A stretch of DNA of 64,000 nt from JAJFJD01 sp965228425 (GCA_965228425.1 OZ245815.1:5208001-5272000); one strand, 5' to 3'. Shown: positions 44,754 through 53,070, counted from the first letter of the stretch. The notes: a model not told the origin generated them from the letters alone. Made by a program: numbers and translations.

Positions 44754-45341
44754 TTAGCGATTCGCGCCCGGCACCCAGAGGACATCGTCCGCGCCGCCGT
44801 TGTTGGCGTCCCGCGCCATGACGAAGAGCAGGTCCGACAGCCGGTTCAGGTAGACGATCGCGGCCGGGTTGACCTTCTCCGCGCCGCTCAACTCCGTCAC
44901 CAGGCGTTCCGCCCGCCGCGCCACCGTGCGCGCGTGATGCAGATGCGCCGCCACCATCGTGCCGCCCGGCAGGATGAAACTGGTCAGCGCGTCCAGCCGC
45001 TCGTTGATGGCGTCGATCTCGGTTTCCAGACGCGCCGCCTGCTCGGCGGTGATCCGCAGCGCGCCGTCGCCTTTGCGGCCGTCTTCCGGCGTGCAAAGAT
45101 CCGCGCCCACGTCGAACAAGTCGTTCTGCACCCGCGACAGGATAGCGTCCGCGCGCTGCAAGGCGTCGGAGGGATCGGCCCGCGCGATTTCCGCGCGCGC
45201 GATACCGAGCACGGCGTTCGCTTCGTCGACCGTGCCGTAGGCGGCCACGCGCAGGTCGTGCTTCGCGACCCGGCTGCCGTCGCCCAGGGATGTCTCGCCC
45301 GTGTCGCCGCCGCCGGTGTAAATCCGCGTAAGCTGAACCAT
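44754..45341 (-). CDS. Cob(I)alamin adenosyltransferase, PduO/MMAB type
   Basis: 195 aa. RIYTGGGDTGETSLGDGSRVAK is the N-terminal ATP-binding motif, and RRAERLVTEL with PAAIVYLNRLSDLLFVMAR is the C-terminal cobalamin motif. Makes adenosylcobalamin, the cofactor of NrdJ here and of the mutases of the ethylmalonyl-CoA pathway. Its start overlaps the preceding small gene by one base. Confidence 0.92.
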   Translation of the reverse strand: MVQLTRIYTGGGDTGETSLGDGSRVAKHDLRVAAYGTVDEANAVLGIARAEIARADPSDALQRADAILSRVQNDLFDVGADLCTPEDGRKGDGALRITAEQAARLETEIDAINERLDALTSFILPGGTMVAAHLHHARTVARRAERLVTELSGAEKVNPAAIVYLNRLSDLLFVMARDANNGGADDVLWVPGANR

Positions 45342-45541
45342 CAGGTCTTACCCAGCACGACCATCAGAATAGCGAACAGCAGCAGCGCCACCGCCTGGCA
45401 GACGATCCGGGCACGCATCAGCTTGTTCGAGTAGCGGCGATTGAACTCACCGCCGCGCGCCATGCCGAACACGCCCACCATCAGCACGCCGAGCGTGGCG
45501 ATCATGGCGATCACCAGAAGAACTACGATGAATCCAGTCAT
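45341..45541 (-). CDS. Twin-transmembrane small protein, HIG1-like
   Basis: 66 aa with two helices (VLLVIAMIATLGVLMVGVFGM and ALLLFAILMVVLG) joined by the basic loop GGEFNRRYSNKLMRARI, which is the HIG1_N pattern. Such proteins associate with respiratory complexes. It is conserved directly upstream of PduO-type adenosyltransferases in alphaproteobacteria. Stop and next start share one base. Confidence 0.8.
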   Translation of the reverse strand: MTGFIVVLLVIAMIATLGVLMVGVFGMARGGEFNRRYSNKLMRARIVCQAVALLLFAILMVVLGKT

Positions 45542-45605
45542 GGCTAAGGATATAGAACCTTTTGCCGCCGCTGCACAGGGTCAACGCGGATGGATTGTCC
45601 CTCCG

Positions 45606-45759
45606 CATGCTTCGACAGGCTCAGCATGAGGGGACATCCCAATCGGTGTCATCCCGTGAAAACGGGGATCCATGGGCACCGTCGTTTGGATTCCCGCTTT
45701 CGCGGGAAGGACGGGCGATTGGGATTGATACAGCCTCGTCCTGAGCCGGTCGAAGGACG
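45606..45759. repeat. Nested palindromic (BIME/REP-like) repeat cluster
   Basis: Four elements in mirror order: a palindrome at 45606-45628 (arms CATGCT/AGCATG around TCGACAGGCTC), a hairpin unit at 45648-45672, its inverted mate at 45687-45712 (TTCCCGCTTTCGCGGGAA), and a second palindrome at 45737-45759 (arms CGTCCT/AGGACG around the inverted TCGACCGGCTC core). The two outer palindromes keep the core but have different, internally complementary arms. It fills the gap between the twin-TM gene and the lysE-like gene. Confidence 0.75.
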
Positions 45760-45773
45760 ACGGGTCGGCGCCC

Positions 45774-46409
45774 TTACGGGTCGCGTCGCGCCAGCGCGAG
45801 GCCCAGGCCGGTGCCGATCAGCAATGTACCGGTGATGCCGTTGCGAATCCGCGTCCGGCGCGCGTCCAACAAGCGCCCGCGCAGCCGCCCCGCCAGCAGC
45901 GCGTAGCCGCTGTCGATGACGACGGCGATCGCCACAAAGGCCACGCTCATCGCCGCGAGTTGGGGTCCGACCGGCAAGGCCGTATCCAGGAACTGCGGGA
46001 AGAAGGCGATATAGAACAGAATCGTCTTGGGGTTGGTGATGGCGACGATCAGGCCTTGCAGAAAGACGCCGCGCGCCCGCGGCGCGGGCAGTGAGTCCGG
46101 GGCCGCGGCCGACTGCAGCGCCGCCCGCCAATGCCGCACCCCGAGATAGACGAGATACGCGACACCGGCCCAGCGCACCCACTCGAAGATATCTGCGACC
46201 AAAGTCAGCATGGTCGACAGACCGAGCGCCCCCGCGACCACCAACAGAGCGTTGCCGAAGCTCGACCCGGCGACCGTGGCGAGACCGGTGCGCGCCCCGT
46301 GGCCCAGGCTGTTGGCGATGACCAGGGTCACGATCGGCCCCGGCATCAGGATGAGCGCAACCGTCGCGACGAGATAGGCCGCAAACAGATCGCCGTTCAG
46401 AATCTCCAT
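45774..46409 (-). CDS. LysE/RhtB family exporter
   Basis: 211 aa with about six helices. ATVALILMPGPIVTLVIANSLGHGARTG at residues 13-40 is the LysE/RhtB signature, then VAYLVYLGVRHWR and FLQGLIVAITNPKTILFYIAFFPQF. Exports amino acids or similar metabolites. Solute unknown. It lies 12 bp after the mcd stop and may be cotranscribed. Confidence 0.87.
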   Translation of the reverse strand: MEILNGDLFAAYLVATVALILMPGPIVTLVIANSLGHGARTGLATVAGSSFGNALLVVAGALGLSTMLTLVADIFEWVRWAGVAYLVYLGVRHWRAALQSAAAPDSLPAPRARGVFLQGLIVAITNPKTILFYIAFFPQFLDTALPVGPQLAAMSVAFVAIAVVIDSGYALLAGRLRGRLLDARRTRIRNGITGTLLIGTGLGLALARRDP

Positions 46410-46421
46410 GCCCTTGCGCCC

Positions 46422-48101
46422 TTAGTTCCGGTTGCCCAGCAGTCCCCGAACGATCACATTCGCCTGAATCTCGGCCGTGCCTTCGAAGATGTTCAAAATC
46501 CGCGCATCGCAGAGGACGCGGGAAATCGGGTATTCCTCGGCATAGCCGTTGCCGCCGTGAATCTGCACCGCATTATCCGCATTCGACCAGGCCGTGCGGG
46601 CCGCCAGCAGCTTGGCCATGCCGGCCTCCACGTCGCAGCGCCGGTCCGAGTCCTTCTGCCGCGCAGCAAAATAGCTGAGTTGGCGCGAGATCATCGTCTC
46701 CACCGCCATCCAGGCGATCTTGCCTGAAATGCGCGGGAACTCGGCGAGCGGCTTGCGGAACTGAATGCGCTCCTTGGCATAGGTCAGCGCCAGTTCGAGC
46801 GCGTTCTGCGCGACCCCGACCGCGCGGGCGGCGGTCTGGATGCGCGCGGACTCGAAGGTCGCCATGAGCTGCTTGAACCCGTCGCCCTCGGCCTCGCCCA
46901 GCAGGTTCTCCGCCGCGACGGCGAAACCGTCGAAGCCGATCTCGTATTCTTTCATGCCGCGATAGCCGAGGACACGGATTTCGCCGCCGGACATGCCGTC
47001 GGCCGGGAAGGGATCGGCGTCGGTGCCGCGCGGTTTCTCCGCCAGGAACATCGACAGGCCACGATAGCCCGGCTCGTCCGGGTTGGTGCGCGCCAACAGG
47101 GTCATTAGGTCGCTCCGCGCGCCATGGGTGATCCAAGTCTTGTTGCCGTGGATACGATAGACGTCGCCGGCGCGCTCGGCCCGGGTGCGCAAACTGCCCA
47201 GGTCCGATCCGGTGTTCGGTTCGGTGAACACCGCCGTCGGCAGAATTTCGCCCGACGCGATGCGCGGCAGCCATTTCTGTTTCTGCGCCTCGGTCCCGCC
47301 GAGACGGATCAATTCGGCGGCGATTTCCGATCGGGTGCCGAGCGATCCGACGCCGATATAGCCGCGGCTCAACTCCTCGGTCACCACGCACATCGCCATC
47401 TTGCCGAGGCCGAGCCCGCCGAATTCCTCGGGCACGGTCAGGCCGAATACGCCGAGTTCGGACAGTTCCTCAACCAACGGCAACGGGATCAACTCGTCCT
47501 GCACGTGCCATTCGTGGCAATGCGGCGCGATTTTCTCGTCGGCGAAACGGTTGAACTGGTCCTGCATCAGGCTCAGCGTCTCGTCGTCGAGGGCCGGGTC
47601 GGCAAAACCTTCCTCCGCGATCAGTTGGCAGAGCCGGTGCCGTGCCGCCGGCGTGTTGCCGGATTGCGCCAGCCGCCCGACCGCGGTCGTCAGGAAGGAC
47701 GCGACCGCATCGGCAGGCACATTCAAATCGACGAGCCGAAACACCTCGCCCTGGCTCATCGAAATGCCACCGATAATTTGCCGGGAATACTCACCGAAGG
47801 CCGCCTGCAGCATCAGGGCCTCGCGTTCGCCGAATTTGCCGGCATCGTTCGTGCGCATCGCCCAATCGAGTATCTGACGCAGCGCTTCGACATAGGTCGA
47901 CAACCAGGCATAGCCATGCGCGACGAACTGATCCGTCTCCAGCAACGCGCCGTCGACACGGCCCTCCGGCGCGACGCGGCCAATCATCGCCCGCTGCGCC
48001 CGGCCCAGCAGCGAATCGGCGGCGGCCAGCGCTTCCTGGCACGACGGAAGCAGGTTATCCAACAGCGGCGTTTCGTCCACCGCGGTCGCGGGTTCTGACA
48101 T
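46422..48101 (-). CDS. mcd: (2S)-methylsuccinyl-CoA dehydrogenase
   Basis: 559 aa, an acyl-CoA dehydrogenase with an N-terminal extension of about 155 residues (DQFVAHGYAWLSTYVEALRQ, GEYSRQIIGGISMSQGE) that is diagnostic of Mcd, the ethylmalonyl-CoA-pathway enzyme oxidising methylsuccinyl-CoA to mesaconyl-CoA. The FAD-binding core has TAVFTEPNTGSDLGSL, NKTWITHGARS and QIHGGNGYAEEYPISRV; the catalytic glutamate is in NIFEGTAEIQ. AGGAG lies 7 nt before ATG 48101. EtfAB and the adenosyltransferase are near. A different acyl-CoA substrate cannot be excluded. Confidence 0.85.
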   Translation of the reverse strand: MSEPATAVDETPLLDNLLPSCQEALAAADSLLGRAQRAMIGRVAPEGRVDGALLETDQFVAHGYAWLSTYVEALRQILDWAMRTNDAGKFGEREALMLQAAFGEYSRQIIGGISMSQGEVFRLVDLNVPADAVASFLTTAVGRLAQSGNTPAARHRLCQLIAEEGFADPALDDETLSLMQDQFNRFADEKIAPHCHEWHVQDELIPLPLVEELSELGVFGLTVPEEFGGLGLGKMAMCVVTEELSRGYIGVGSLGTRSEIAAELIRLGGTEAQKQKWLPRIASGEILPTAVFTEPNTGSDLGSLRTRAERAGDVYRIHGNKTWITHGARSDLMTLLARTNPDEPGYRGLSMFLAEKPRGTDADPFPADGMSGGEIRVLGYRGMKEYEIGFDGFAVAAENLLGEAEGDGFKQLMATFESARIQTAARAVGVAQNALELALTYAKERIQFRKPLAEFPRISGKIAWMAVETMISRQLSYFAARQKDSDRRCDVEAGMAKLLAARTAWSNADNAVQIHGGNGYAEEYPISRVLCDARILNIFEGTAEIQANVIVRGLLGNRN

Positions 48102-48122
48102 TTTTTTCTCCTTGGCCCCGGA

Positions 48123-48157
48123 ATGCCTTCACAAAAGTATGCCTTCACAAGCTTGTG
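48123..48157. promoter_or_regulatory. Direct repeat and palindrome upstream of mcd
   Basis: ATGCCTTCACAA occurs at 48123-48134 and again at 48139-48150 (16-nt period). The second copy runs into the perfect 12-bp palindrome CACAAGCTTGTG at 48146-48157. It is 22-56 nt before the mcd start and could be an operator for mcd or the divergent dioxygenase. Confidence 0.45.
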
Positions 48158-48247
48158 TGCGTGGCCCGGATCGTTGGTTCTTGCAGAAGGCCCTCAAGCA
48201 CCCGATCCTTATGAAACCTAAGCATGTCCTGTCAAAAGGAAAGTCGG

Positions 48248-48928
48248 ATGATGCATCGCTCCACACGCCGTCCCGTGAGCCGCCGCGCCGTTACCCGACG
48301 ATGGGCGCTCGCCGGCGCCGCCGGCACGCTCTTGCTGCCGCGCACGGCGCTCCATGCCGCCCGATCCGTCGCCACGCCGAACCAGACCGAAGGCCCGTTC
48401 TACCCCACTGGCGCCGCGCTGCCGGCCGACCGCGATGCCGACCTGTTGACGCTTCGCGGCCGCCCGGGACGTCCGGAGGGAGACACGATCTACGTGAAGG
48501 GCCGGGTGCTGACGGTCGACGGCAAGCCCGTCCCCGGCGCCGACGTGCAGATTTGGCAGGCCAACGCCAAAGGCGTCTACAATCATCCGCGCGACGGCAA
48601 CGACCCGACGTTCCAAGGTTTCGGGACGGTCGTGACCGATGCCGCCGGCCGGTACCGTTTCCGCACCCTGCGGCCGGCGGGGTATGGGTCGATCTTCTTC
48701 CGCCGGCCGCCGCATATCCATTTCAAGGTGCTGATCCGAAACGAACCAGTCCTGACGACACAGATGTATTTCGCGGACGGCGACGGGAATGATCGCGACA
48801 GCATCCTGAACGGCGTGGACGATGCCGCGGCGCGGGCGTCCTTGATCGTGCCGTTCAGGCCGTCCCCCGATATCGAACCGGAAAGCCGGTCGGGCACCTT
48901 CAATATCGTCATCGCCACGCCTGCATAG
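48248..48928 (+). CDS. Tat-exported intradiol ring-cleavage dioxygenase-family protein
   Basis: 226 aa. N-terminal twin-arginine signal (SRRAVTRRWALAGAAG). The intradiol dioxygenase core starts TEGPFYPTGAALP, with VDGKPVPGADVQIWQANAKGVYNHP, RYRFRTLRPAGYG and RPPHIHFKV supplying the tyrosine and two histidine iron ligands. Family level is firm; exported members of this subgroup have poorly known substrates and it may not act on protocatechuate. ATG 48248 has AAGGAA 8 nt upstream. Confidence 0.82.
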   Translation: MMHRSTRRPVSRRAVTRRWALAGAAGTLLLPRTALHAARSVATPNQTEGPFYPTGAALPADRDADLLTLRGRPGRPEGDTIYVKGRVLTVDGKPVPGADVQIWQANAKGVYNHPRDGNDPTFQGFGTVVTDAAGRYRFRTLRPAGYGSIFFRRPPHIHFKVLIRNEPVLTTQMYFADGDGNDRDSILNGVDDAAARASLIVPFRPSPDIEPESRSGTFNIVIATPA

Positions 48929-48985
48929 GCAGGCAACTGCCGGATTTTGAATGATGTCGGAAGGCCCGTTCACCGGGCCGGGCGG

Positions 48986-49246
48986 CTAGCGCCCCTTTGG
49001 GCGTCCGCGGGGTTTGCGGCCGGTGCGGCCCGTCGCTTCGCGCGGCGTGGCGTCCCGGGGGACGTTGAACGGCAGGACGTTATCTTCCCGCTGAACCGGC
49101 TGTTCCGCGTTCACGGCGATCCATTCCGCCAACAGTTCGGCGACCGCCTCTTCACGCTCCTCGATCGGCGTAAAGGCGGAGGAGCCGCTGTGCTGCATCC
49201 GTGCCGAACAGGCCGGACGACGCTGATAAATCCAAAGATTAAACAC
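48986..49246 (-). CDS. Small protein with C-terminal AT-hook
   Basis: 86 aa, not assigned to a family. Residues 25-45 are an acidic helix (EEREEAVAELLAEWI), then a flexible stretch ending in GRKPRGRPKGR, a close match to the canonical AT-hook that binds the minor groove of A/T-rich DNA. The GTG at 49246 lacks its own ribosome site; an 8-codon frame starting ATG 49265 behind GGGAGG overlaps it (stop at 49239). ATG 49198 is an alternative start. Confidence 0.5.
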   Translation of the reverse strand: MFNLWIYQRRPACSARMQHSGSSAFTPIEEREEAVAELLAEWIAVNAEQPVQREDNVLPFNVPRDATPREATGRTGRKPRGRPKGR

Positions 49247-49265
49247 CGGATACCTCTGTCGCCAT
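49239..49265 (-). promoter_or_regulatory. Possible 8-codon leader frame before the AT-hook gene
   Basis: ATG at 49265 follows GGGAGG by about 6 nt and encodes MATEVSGV before TAA; its end overlaps the GTG start of the AT-hook frame. This layout would couple translation of the downstream gene to the leader. Confidence 0.35.
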
Positions 49266-49462
49266 GCTTTCCTCCCGTTCGATCACTGTAAATCGTGTCC
49301 GCTGACGGTCAAGCATGAAACAGGATGACCCATAATCCGATCGATCGGCATCGTACTTTTGGGCAGCCATACCCCCGCTATTCGTGTTAGTGCATTGGGG
49401 ATATCCCGCCGGCCCGGTCCCGGGCTCCGGCTCCCCAGTTAAAATTCAGGGATTACAGCAGC

Positions 49463-50401
49463 TTGCAAGTTATCGTCGATATTATCTTGCCCGTCTTCGG
49501 CGTCATGCTGATCGGCTACGGGGCGGCGCAGCTGGGATTCTTCGGAAAATCGGCGAGCGACGGGCTTTCGGCTTTCGTGTTCAATTTTGCCATTCCCGTC
49601 CTCCTGTTCCGGAGCCTCGCGACCACCGAACTGCCCCCGGTGTTGCCGTGGGGTCACTTGCTGTCCTTCTATCTCGGCGCCGCCCTCGTCGCGGTACTCG
49701 GCATGGCGGTCGGCCGGGTCGTCCGCAAGCGCGCGCTCGACGGTCAGGGCATAGTCGGGCTGACCGCCGGATACGGCAACACGGTGATGATCGGCGTGCC
49801 GCTCGTCCTGACCGCTTTCGGCGACGCGGCGACATTGCCGCTATTCCTGATCATCGCCTTCCACAGCGCGGTGCTGATCACCAGCGGCACGATCATCGTC
49901 GAACTCGCCCAGGGTAGCCGGGCCGGCCTCCGCCGACTGCCGGTGACCCTGTTCAAGGCCTTCGCGACCAACCCGATCATCGTGGGGCTGATGGCCGGTT
50001 TGGCCGTCGCCGCCCTGTCCCTGCCGCTCCCGAAACCGGTGGATGACATCACCCGGCTGCTGGGCACGGCGGCGGCGCCCTGCGCCCTGTTCGCGATGGG
50101 CGCGGCGCTGCCGCAATACCGCATTGCCGGCAACGTGCTGGAATCGTCGCTGGTGACAATGCTCAAGTTGGCGGTGCATCCACTGCTGGTTTGGCTGCTT
50201 GCCACCTATGTCTTCACCGTCGATCCCCTGCACAAGCAGGTCGCGGTGATCCTGGCGGCAACCCCGGTCGGCGCGAACGCCTATCTGCTCGCCGCGCGCT
50301 ACGACGTAGGCACCGCAACCACCACGACATCGGTCTTCCTTACCACCGGCGCATCGCTGATCACCCTGTCGATCGTGCTTTTGCTGGTCCTCGCACGGTA
50401 A
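49463..50401 (+). CDS. AEC (auxin efflux carrier) family transporter
   Basis: 312 aa, about ten helices in two five-helix repeats. LPVFGVMLIGYGAAQLGFF near the start, GYGNTVMIGVPLVLTAFGD in the middle, and ATPVGANAYLLAARY near residue 275 are typical of AEC carriers. Start is TTG 49463; no ATG precedes the conserved first helix. Solute unknown. Confidence 0.85.
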   Translation: MQVIVDIILPVFGVMLIGYGAAQLGFFGKSASDGLSAFVFNFAIPVLLFRSLATTELPPVLPWGHLLSFYLGAALVAVLGMAVGRVVRKRALDGQGIVGLTAGYGNTVMIGVPLVLTAFGDAATLPLFLIIAFHSAVLITSGTIIVELAQGSRAGLRRLPVTLFKAFATNPIIVGLMAGLAVAALSLPLPKPVDDITRLLGTAAAPCALFAMGAALPQYRIAGNVLESSLVTMLKLAVHPLLVWLLATYVFTVDPLHKQVAVILAATPVGANAYLLAARYDVGTATTTTSVFLTTGASLITLSIVLLLVLAR

Positions 50402-50473
50402 CCAGTTACAGCAGAAGCAATTTTGGCGACGCCGACATGGACTCGGGCCGATGGATCGGCGACGATGCGGGCG

Positions 50474-51316
50474 ATGGATGACCTGCTCGTGCAGTCCGGA
50501 TTAGCCCCCTTCGCCGCGGCGGCGCTCGGCGCGGGCATCCTCCGGCTGGCCGGCGGGTCGGCCCGCGGCCCCCTGATTGCGGCCGGCGGCATCGGCATCG
50601 GCTTTTTGGTCGGTTTCGTCCTGATCCTCGGGGCGCCGGAACGGTGGCCGCAGTCCTCCAGCGAAAAACTGTTCGCGATCGCAGCAGTTGCAACCGTACT
50701 GGGCCTCGCGCTCGACCTCTCCCGCGAAGCGCCGCCGGTGACCCGCCTGATTGCCGCCCTCTCGCCCGCCGCTGCGCTGACCTGGATGGGTTGGCCGCGC
50801 ATCGCCGGGCAGGACGGGATCGATATCGCGACACTCGCCGCAATCGCTCTCGGCGGCGGCTTCGTCCTGAGCCGCCTCCACGCCGCCGGGCCGCCGGCCA
50901 CCGAGTCCGGCGTCAAACTCATGATCGCCTGTATCGCCTTGGCGCTGGTGTCGATCTTCGGCGCATCGGCCTCGTTGGGCCAGCTCGCCGGCGCACTGGC
51001 GGCGGCCACGGCCGGATTTCTGGTGTGGAATTGGCCGGTTGCGCGTTTCCCCGCCGGCGCGGCCGTGGTGTTGGGCGGCGGCCTGACCTTCCTCGCCTTG
51101 ACCGGCATCGTCGCCGTGTTCACCGATGCCCCGAAACCGGCGCTCGCGATGCTGCTGCCGATCTTCTTCGCCGACCTTGCGCTGTCGCGCGTTCCCAGGG
51201 CCCAACACGGCATGAAGCAGGCGATCCGGCCGATCCTGCTCGCCGCCGTGGCGCTGATCCCGGCGCTGGCCGCCGTCGGCCTCGCCAGCCTGCTCGGCGG
51301 CGGCAGCGGATATTGA
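50474..51316 (+). CDS. Polytopic membrane protein of unknown function
   Basis: 280 aa with about nine hydrophobic segments, Ala/Gly-rich. No family motif recognised. Start uncertain: ATG 50474 (MDDLLVQSGLAPF) or ATG 50465. It follows the AEC transporter gene by 72 bp on the same strand. Confidence 0.6.
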   Translation: MDDLLVQSGLAPFAAAALGAGILRLAGGSARGPLIAAGGIGIGFLVGFVLILGAPERWPQSSSEKLFAIAAVATVLGLALDLSREAPPVTRLIAALSPAAALTWMGWPRIAGQDGIDIATLAAIALGGGFVLSRLHAAGPPATESGVKLMIACIALALVSIFGASASLGQLAGALAAATAGFLVWNWPVARFPAGAAVVLGGGLTFLALTGIVAVFTDAPKPALAMLLPIFFADLALSRVPRAQHGMKQAIRPILLAAVALIPALAAVGLASLLGGGSGY

Positions 51317-51363
51317 TGCAAATGGCGCTTGATTTCGGCGTTCCCTGATACCACCCTTATTAC

Positions 51364-51466
51364 AACCGTCCGGAATGCCACGGGCTTATGGGGCATTCGG
51401 CGGTTGAACGACGTTTCGTCGACGTTTCGTCTCCCCGTGCGGCCGATTCAAGGCCTTGGGCCGCAC
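51364..51466 (+). ncRNA. Structured leader with two hairpins and a tandem 11-mer
   Basis: A long imperfect hairpin spans 51364-51405 (AACCG/CGGTT and GAATGCC/GGCATTC around a 12-nt loop). A perfect tandem repeat of GACGTTTCGTC follows at 51410-51431. A second hairpin pairs GTGCGGCC (51437-51444) with GGCCGCAC (51459-51466). Nine nucleotides later comes AGGAGG for the 38-aa gene. Could be a regulatory leader or a small RNA; not matched to a known class. Confidence 0.4.
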
Positions 51467-51487
51467 CGAATGGGATAGGAGGCGATT

Positions 51488-51604
51488 ATGAATGACCAGA
51501 CAAAACAAAGCGTTATCTGGACAGCGGGTATCGTCGGAATCCTGGCGATCGCGTTGATCCTTGCCTATGTCTTCGGATGGATCCCGGCCCCGGCAGGCGG
51601 CTAG
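51488..51604 (+). CDS. 38-residue single-helix membrane protein
   Basis: A strong ribosome site (AGGAGG, 7 nt before ATG) precedes an N-terminal polar segment (MNDQTKQSVIW), one helix of about 21 residues (GIVGILAIALILAYVFGW) and a short IPAPAGG tail. Too short for standard gene finders. It is flanked by a structured leader and a strong terminator, so it is an isolated transcript. Confidence 0.65.
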   Translation: MNDQTKQSVIWTAGIVGILAIALILAYVFGWIPAPAGG

Positions 51605-51633
51605 GGAACGCATCCGAAAGGCACCACTTGGAC

Positions 51634-51662
51634 GAGGCGCCGTCGCCGGCGCCTCGCTTTTT
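51634..51662 (+). terminator. Rho-independent terminator of the 38-aa gene
   Basis: GAGGCGCC (51634-51641) pairs perfectly with GGCGCCTC (51648-51655) across a 6-nt loop, followed by GCTTTTT. Confidence 0.85.
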
Positions 51663-51848
51663 GCCGGACATCGCCCTGAATCGGGTACCGCCATTGACCA
51701 ATTGCCGACAAAAACCGGCGATGATATGGTCCCGCCATGTCGACACACCGTTGGAACAGCCATGGCACGCGAATTAGCGTCCCGGCCCCTACCAGGGACC
51801 GGGTTCGTTTTTCGTGCAGAAATGGTTTCTCCGACAAAGGTGTGTCGC

Positions 51849-52166
51849 ATGTCTTCTTCAAATTCTGATTCCCGCAACGCTGCGGCCGAACCCGAACCGG
51901 TCGCCGCGTTTTCCGTCACCGCGCAGCCGTCGCCCGGCGTGATGCCGCGTGTCCTGGAGCTGTTCGCCAAGCGCGGCTTCGTCCCGACGCAGTGGCAGTC
52001 GACCGTCAACGGCGCGGAACTCGCCATCGACATCCGCATGCAGGGCATGGAGCAATCGCTGGCGGACTATATCGGCCGCTGCCTGCGGCAGATCCATCTG
52101 GTCGACCGGGTGCTGGTGGTCCACGACGCCACGGCATCGGTGGAATGCACGGCCGACAGCGCTTGA
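51849..52166 (+). CDS. ACT-like domain protein
   Basis: 105 aa. An N-terminal linker of about 25 residues is followed by an ACT-type fold resembling acetolactate synthase small subunits: PGVMPRVLELFAKRGFVPTQ, then LAIDIRMQGMEQSLADYIG and LRQIHLVDRVLVVHDA. Probably binds an amino acid. ATG 51849 chosen with AAGGTG upstream; earlier starts add unlike sequence. The Nudix gene follows after 34 bp. Confidence 0.65.
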   Translation: MSSSNSDSRNAAAEPEPVAAFSVTAQPSPGVMPRVLELFAKRGFVPTQWQSTVNGAELAIDIRMQGMEQSLADYIGRCLRQIHLVDRVLVVHDATASVECTADSA

Positions 52167-52200
52167 TCGAACCGCACGCGGCGGCTATCCAGACGCGGTC

Positions 52201-53058
52201 ATGGCATTCCTCGATCATATCCGCGCCATCAACAACTTCGACCCGGGCGCCTTTCGGCCGTTCGTCGTCGGTGACGGCCGGGCCGGCTATATCCGGCACG
52301 ACTTCGCCGACACGCTGCGCCGTTGGCCGGACGTCTTCCAAGTGTCCGGCGACGCCGTCCGGCTCGATTCGCGGCTGGACAGCTTCGAGGCCCGGTCCGA
52401 CGCCGTCGCCGGGCCGATCCGCACGCTGGCGGACGAAGGCGTCTTCACCGGATGGCGCGGCGAAATCTATCCGGTCAAGCCCGATTGGCACACGCCGCCG
52501 TCGATGCAGTTGGAACGGGCCGCCGCCCCCTCATTCGGCATCCGCGCCTTCGGCGTGCATCTCAACGGCTATGTCCGGAAGGCCGACGGCCTGCATATGT
52601 GGGTCGCCCGGCGGGCGCGCGACAAGGCGACCTTCCCCGGCCAACTCGACAACATGGTGGCGGGGGGCCAGCCCATCGGCATCAGCCTGCACGACAACAT
52701 GGTCAAGGAATGCGGCGAGGAAGCCGGCGTCCCCGAAGACATCGCGCGGACTGCGATTTCCGTGGGGATGATCAGCTATACGCATCAGCCGCCAGAGGGC
52801 TGCAAACCCGATCAGATGTTCTGCTACGACCTGGAAGTCCCCGAAAGTTTCACGCCCACGCCGGTGGACGGCGAGGTCGAGTCCTTTCACCTCTGGCCGA
52901 TCGAGAAGGTCGCCGGGATCGTCCGCGACAGCACCGAGTTCAAGTTCAACTGCAATCTGGTGGTGATCGACTTTCTGATCCGCCACGGCGTGCTGAACCC
53001 GGATACCGAGCCCGACTACACGGCCATCCTGCACGGGCTGCGCGGCGGCGGCATCTGA
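52201..53058 (+). CDS. DUF4743 / Nudix hydrolase (thiamine-diphosphate-related type)
   Basis: 285 aa. DUF4743 domain in residues 1-115, then a Nudix domain. The Nudix box reads GGQPIGISLHDNMVKECGEEAGV: the KECGEEAG half is intact but the first glutamate of the consensus is isoleucine, as in the YJR142W/TPK-like branch acting on modified thiamine diphosphate. Start at ATG 52201. Confidence 0.82.
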   Translation: MAFLDHIRAINNFDPGAFRPFVVGDGRAGYIRHDFADTLRRWPDVFQVSGDAVRLDSRLDSFEARSDAVAGPIRTLADEGVFTGWRGEIYPVKPDWHTPPSMQLERAAAPSFGIRAFGVHLNGYVRKADGLHMWVARRARDKATFPGQLDNMVAGGQPIGISLHDNMVKECGEEAGVPEDIARTAISVGMISYTHQPPEGCKPDQMFCYDLEVPESFTPTPVDGEVESFHLWPIEKVAGIVRDSTEFKFNCNLVVIDFLIRHGVLNPDTEPDYTAILHGLRGGGI

Positions 53059-53070
53059 TCCCCCGGCCGG

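Noticed and set aside
51410..51431. Tandem GACGTTTCGTC repeat as a CRISPR-like unit
   Set aside because: Only two adjacent copies without spacers; treated as part of a structured leader.
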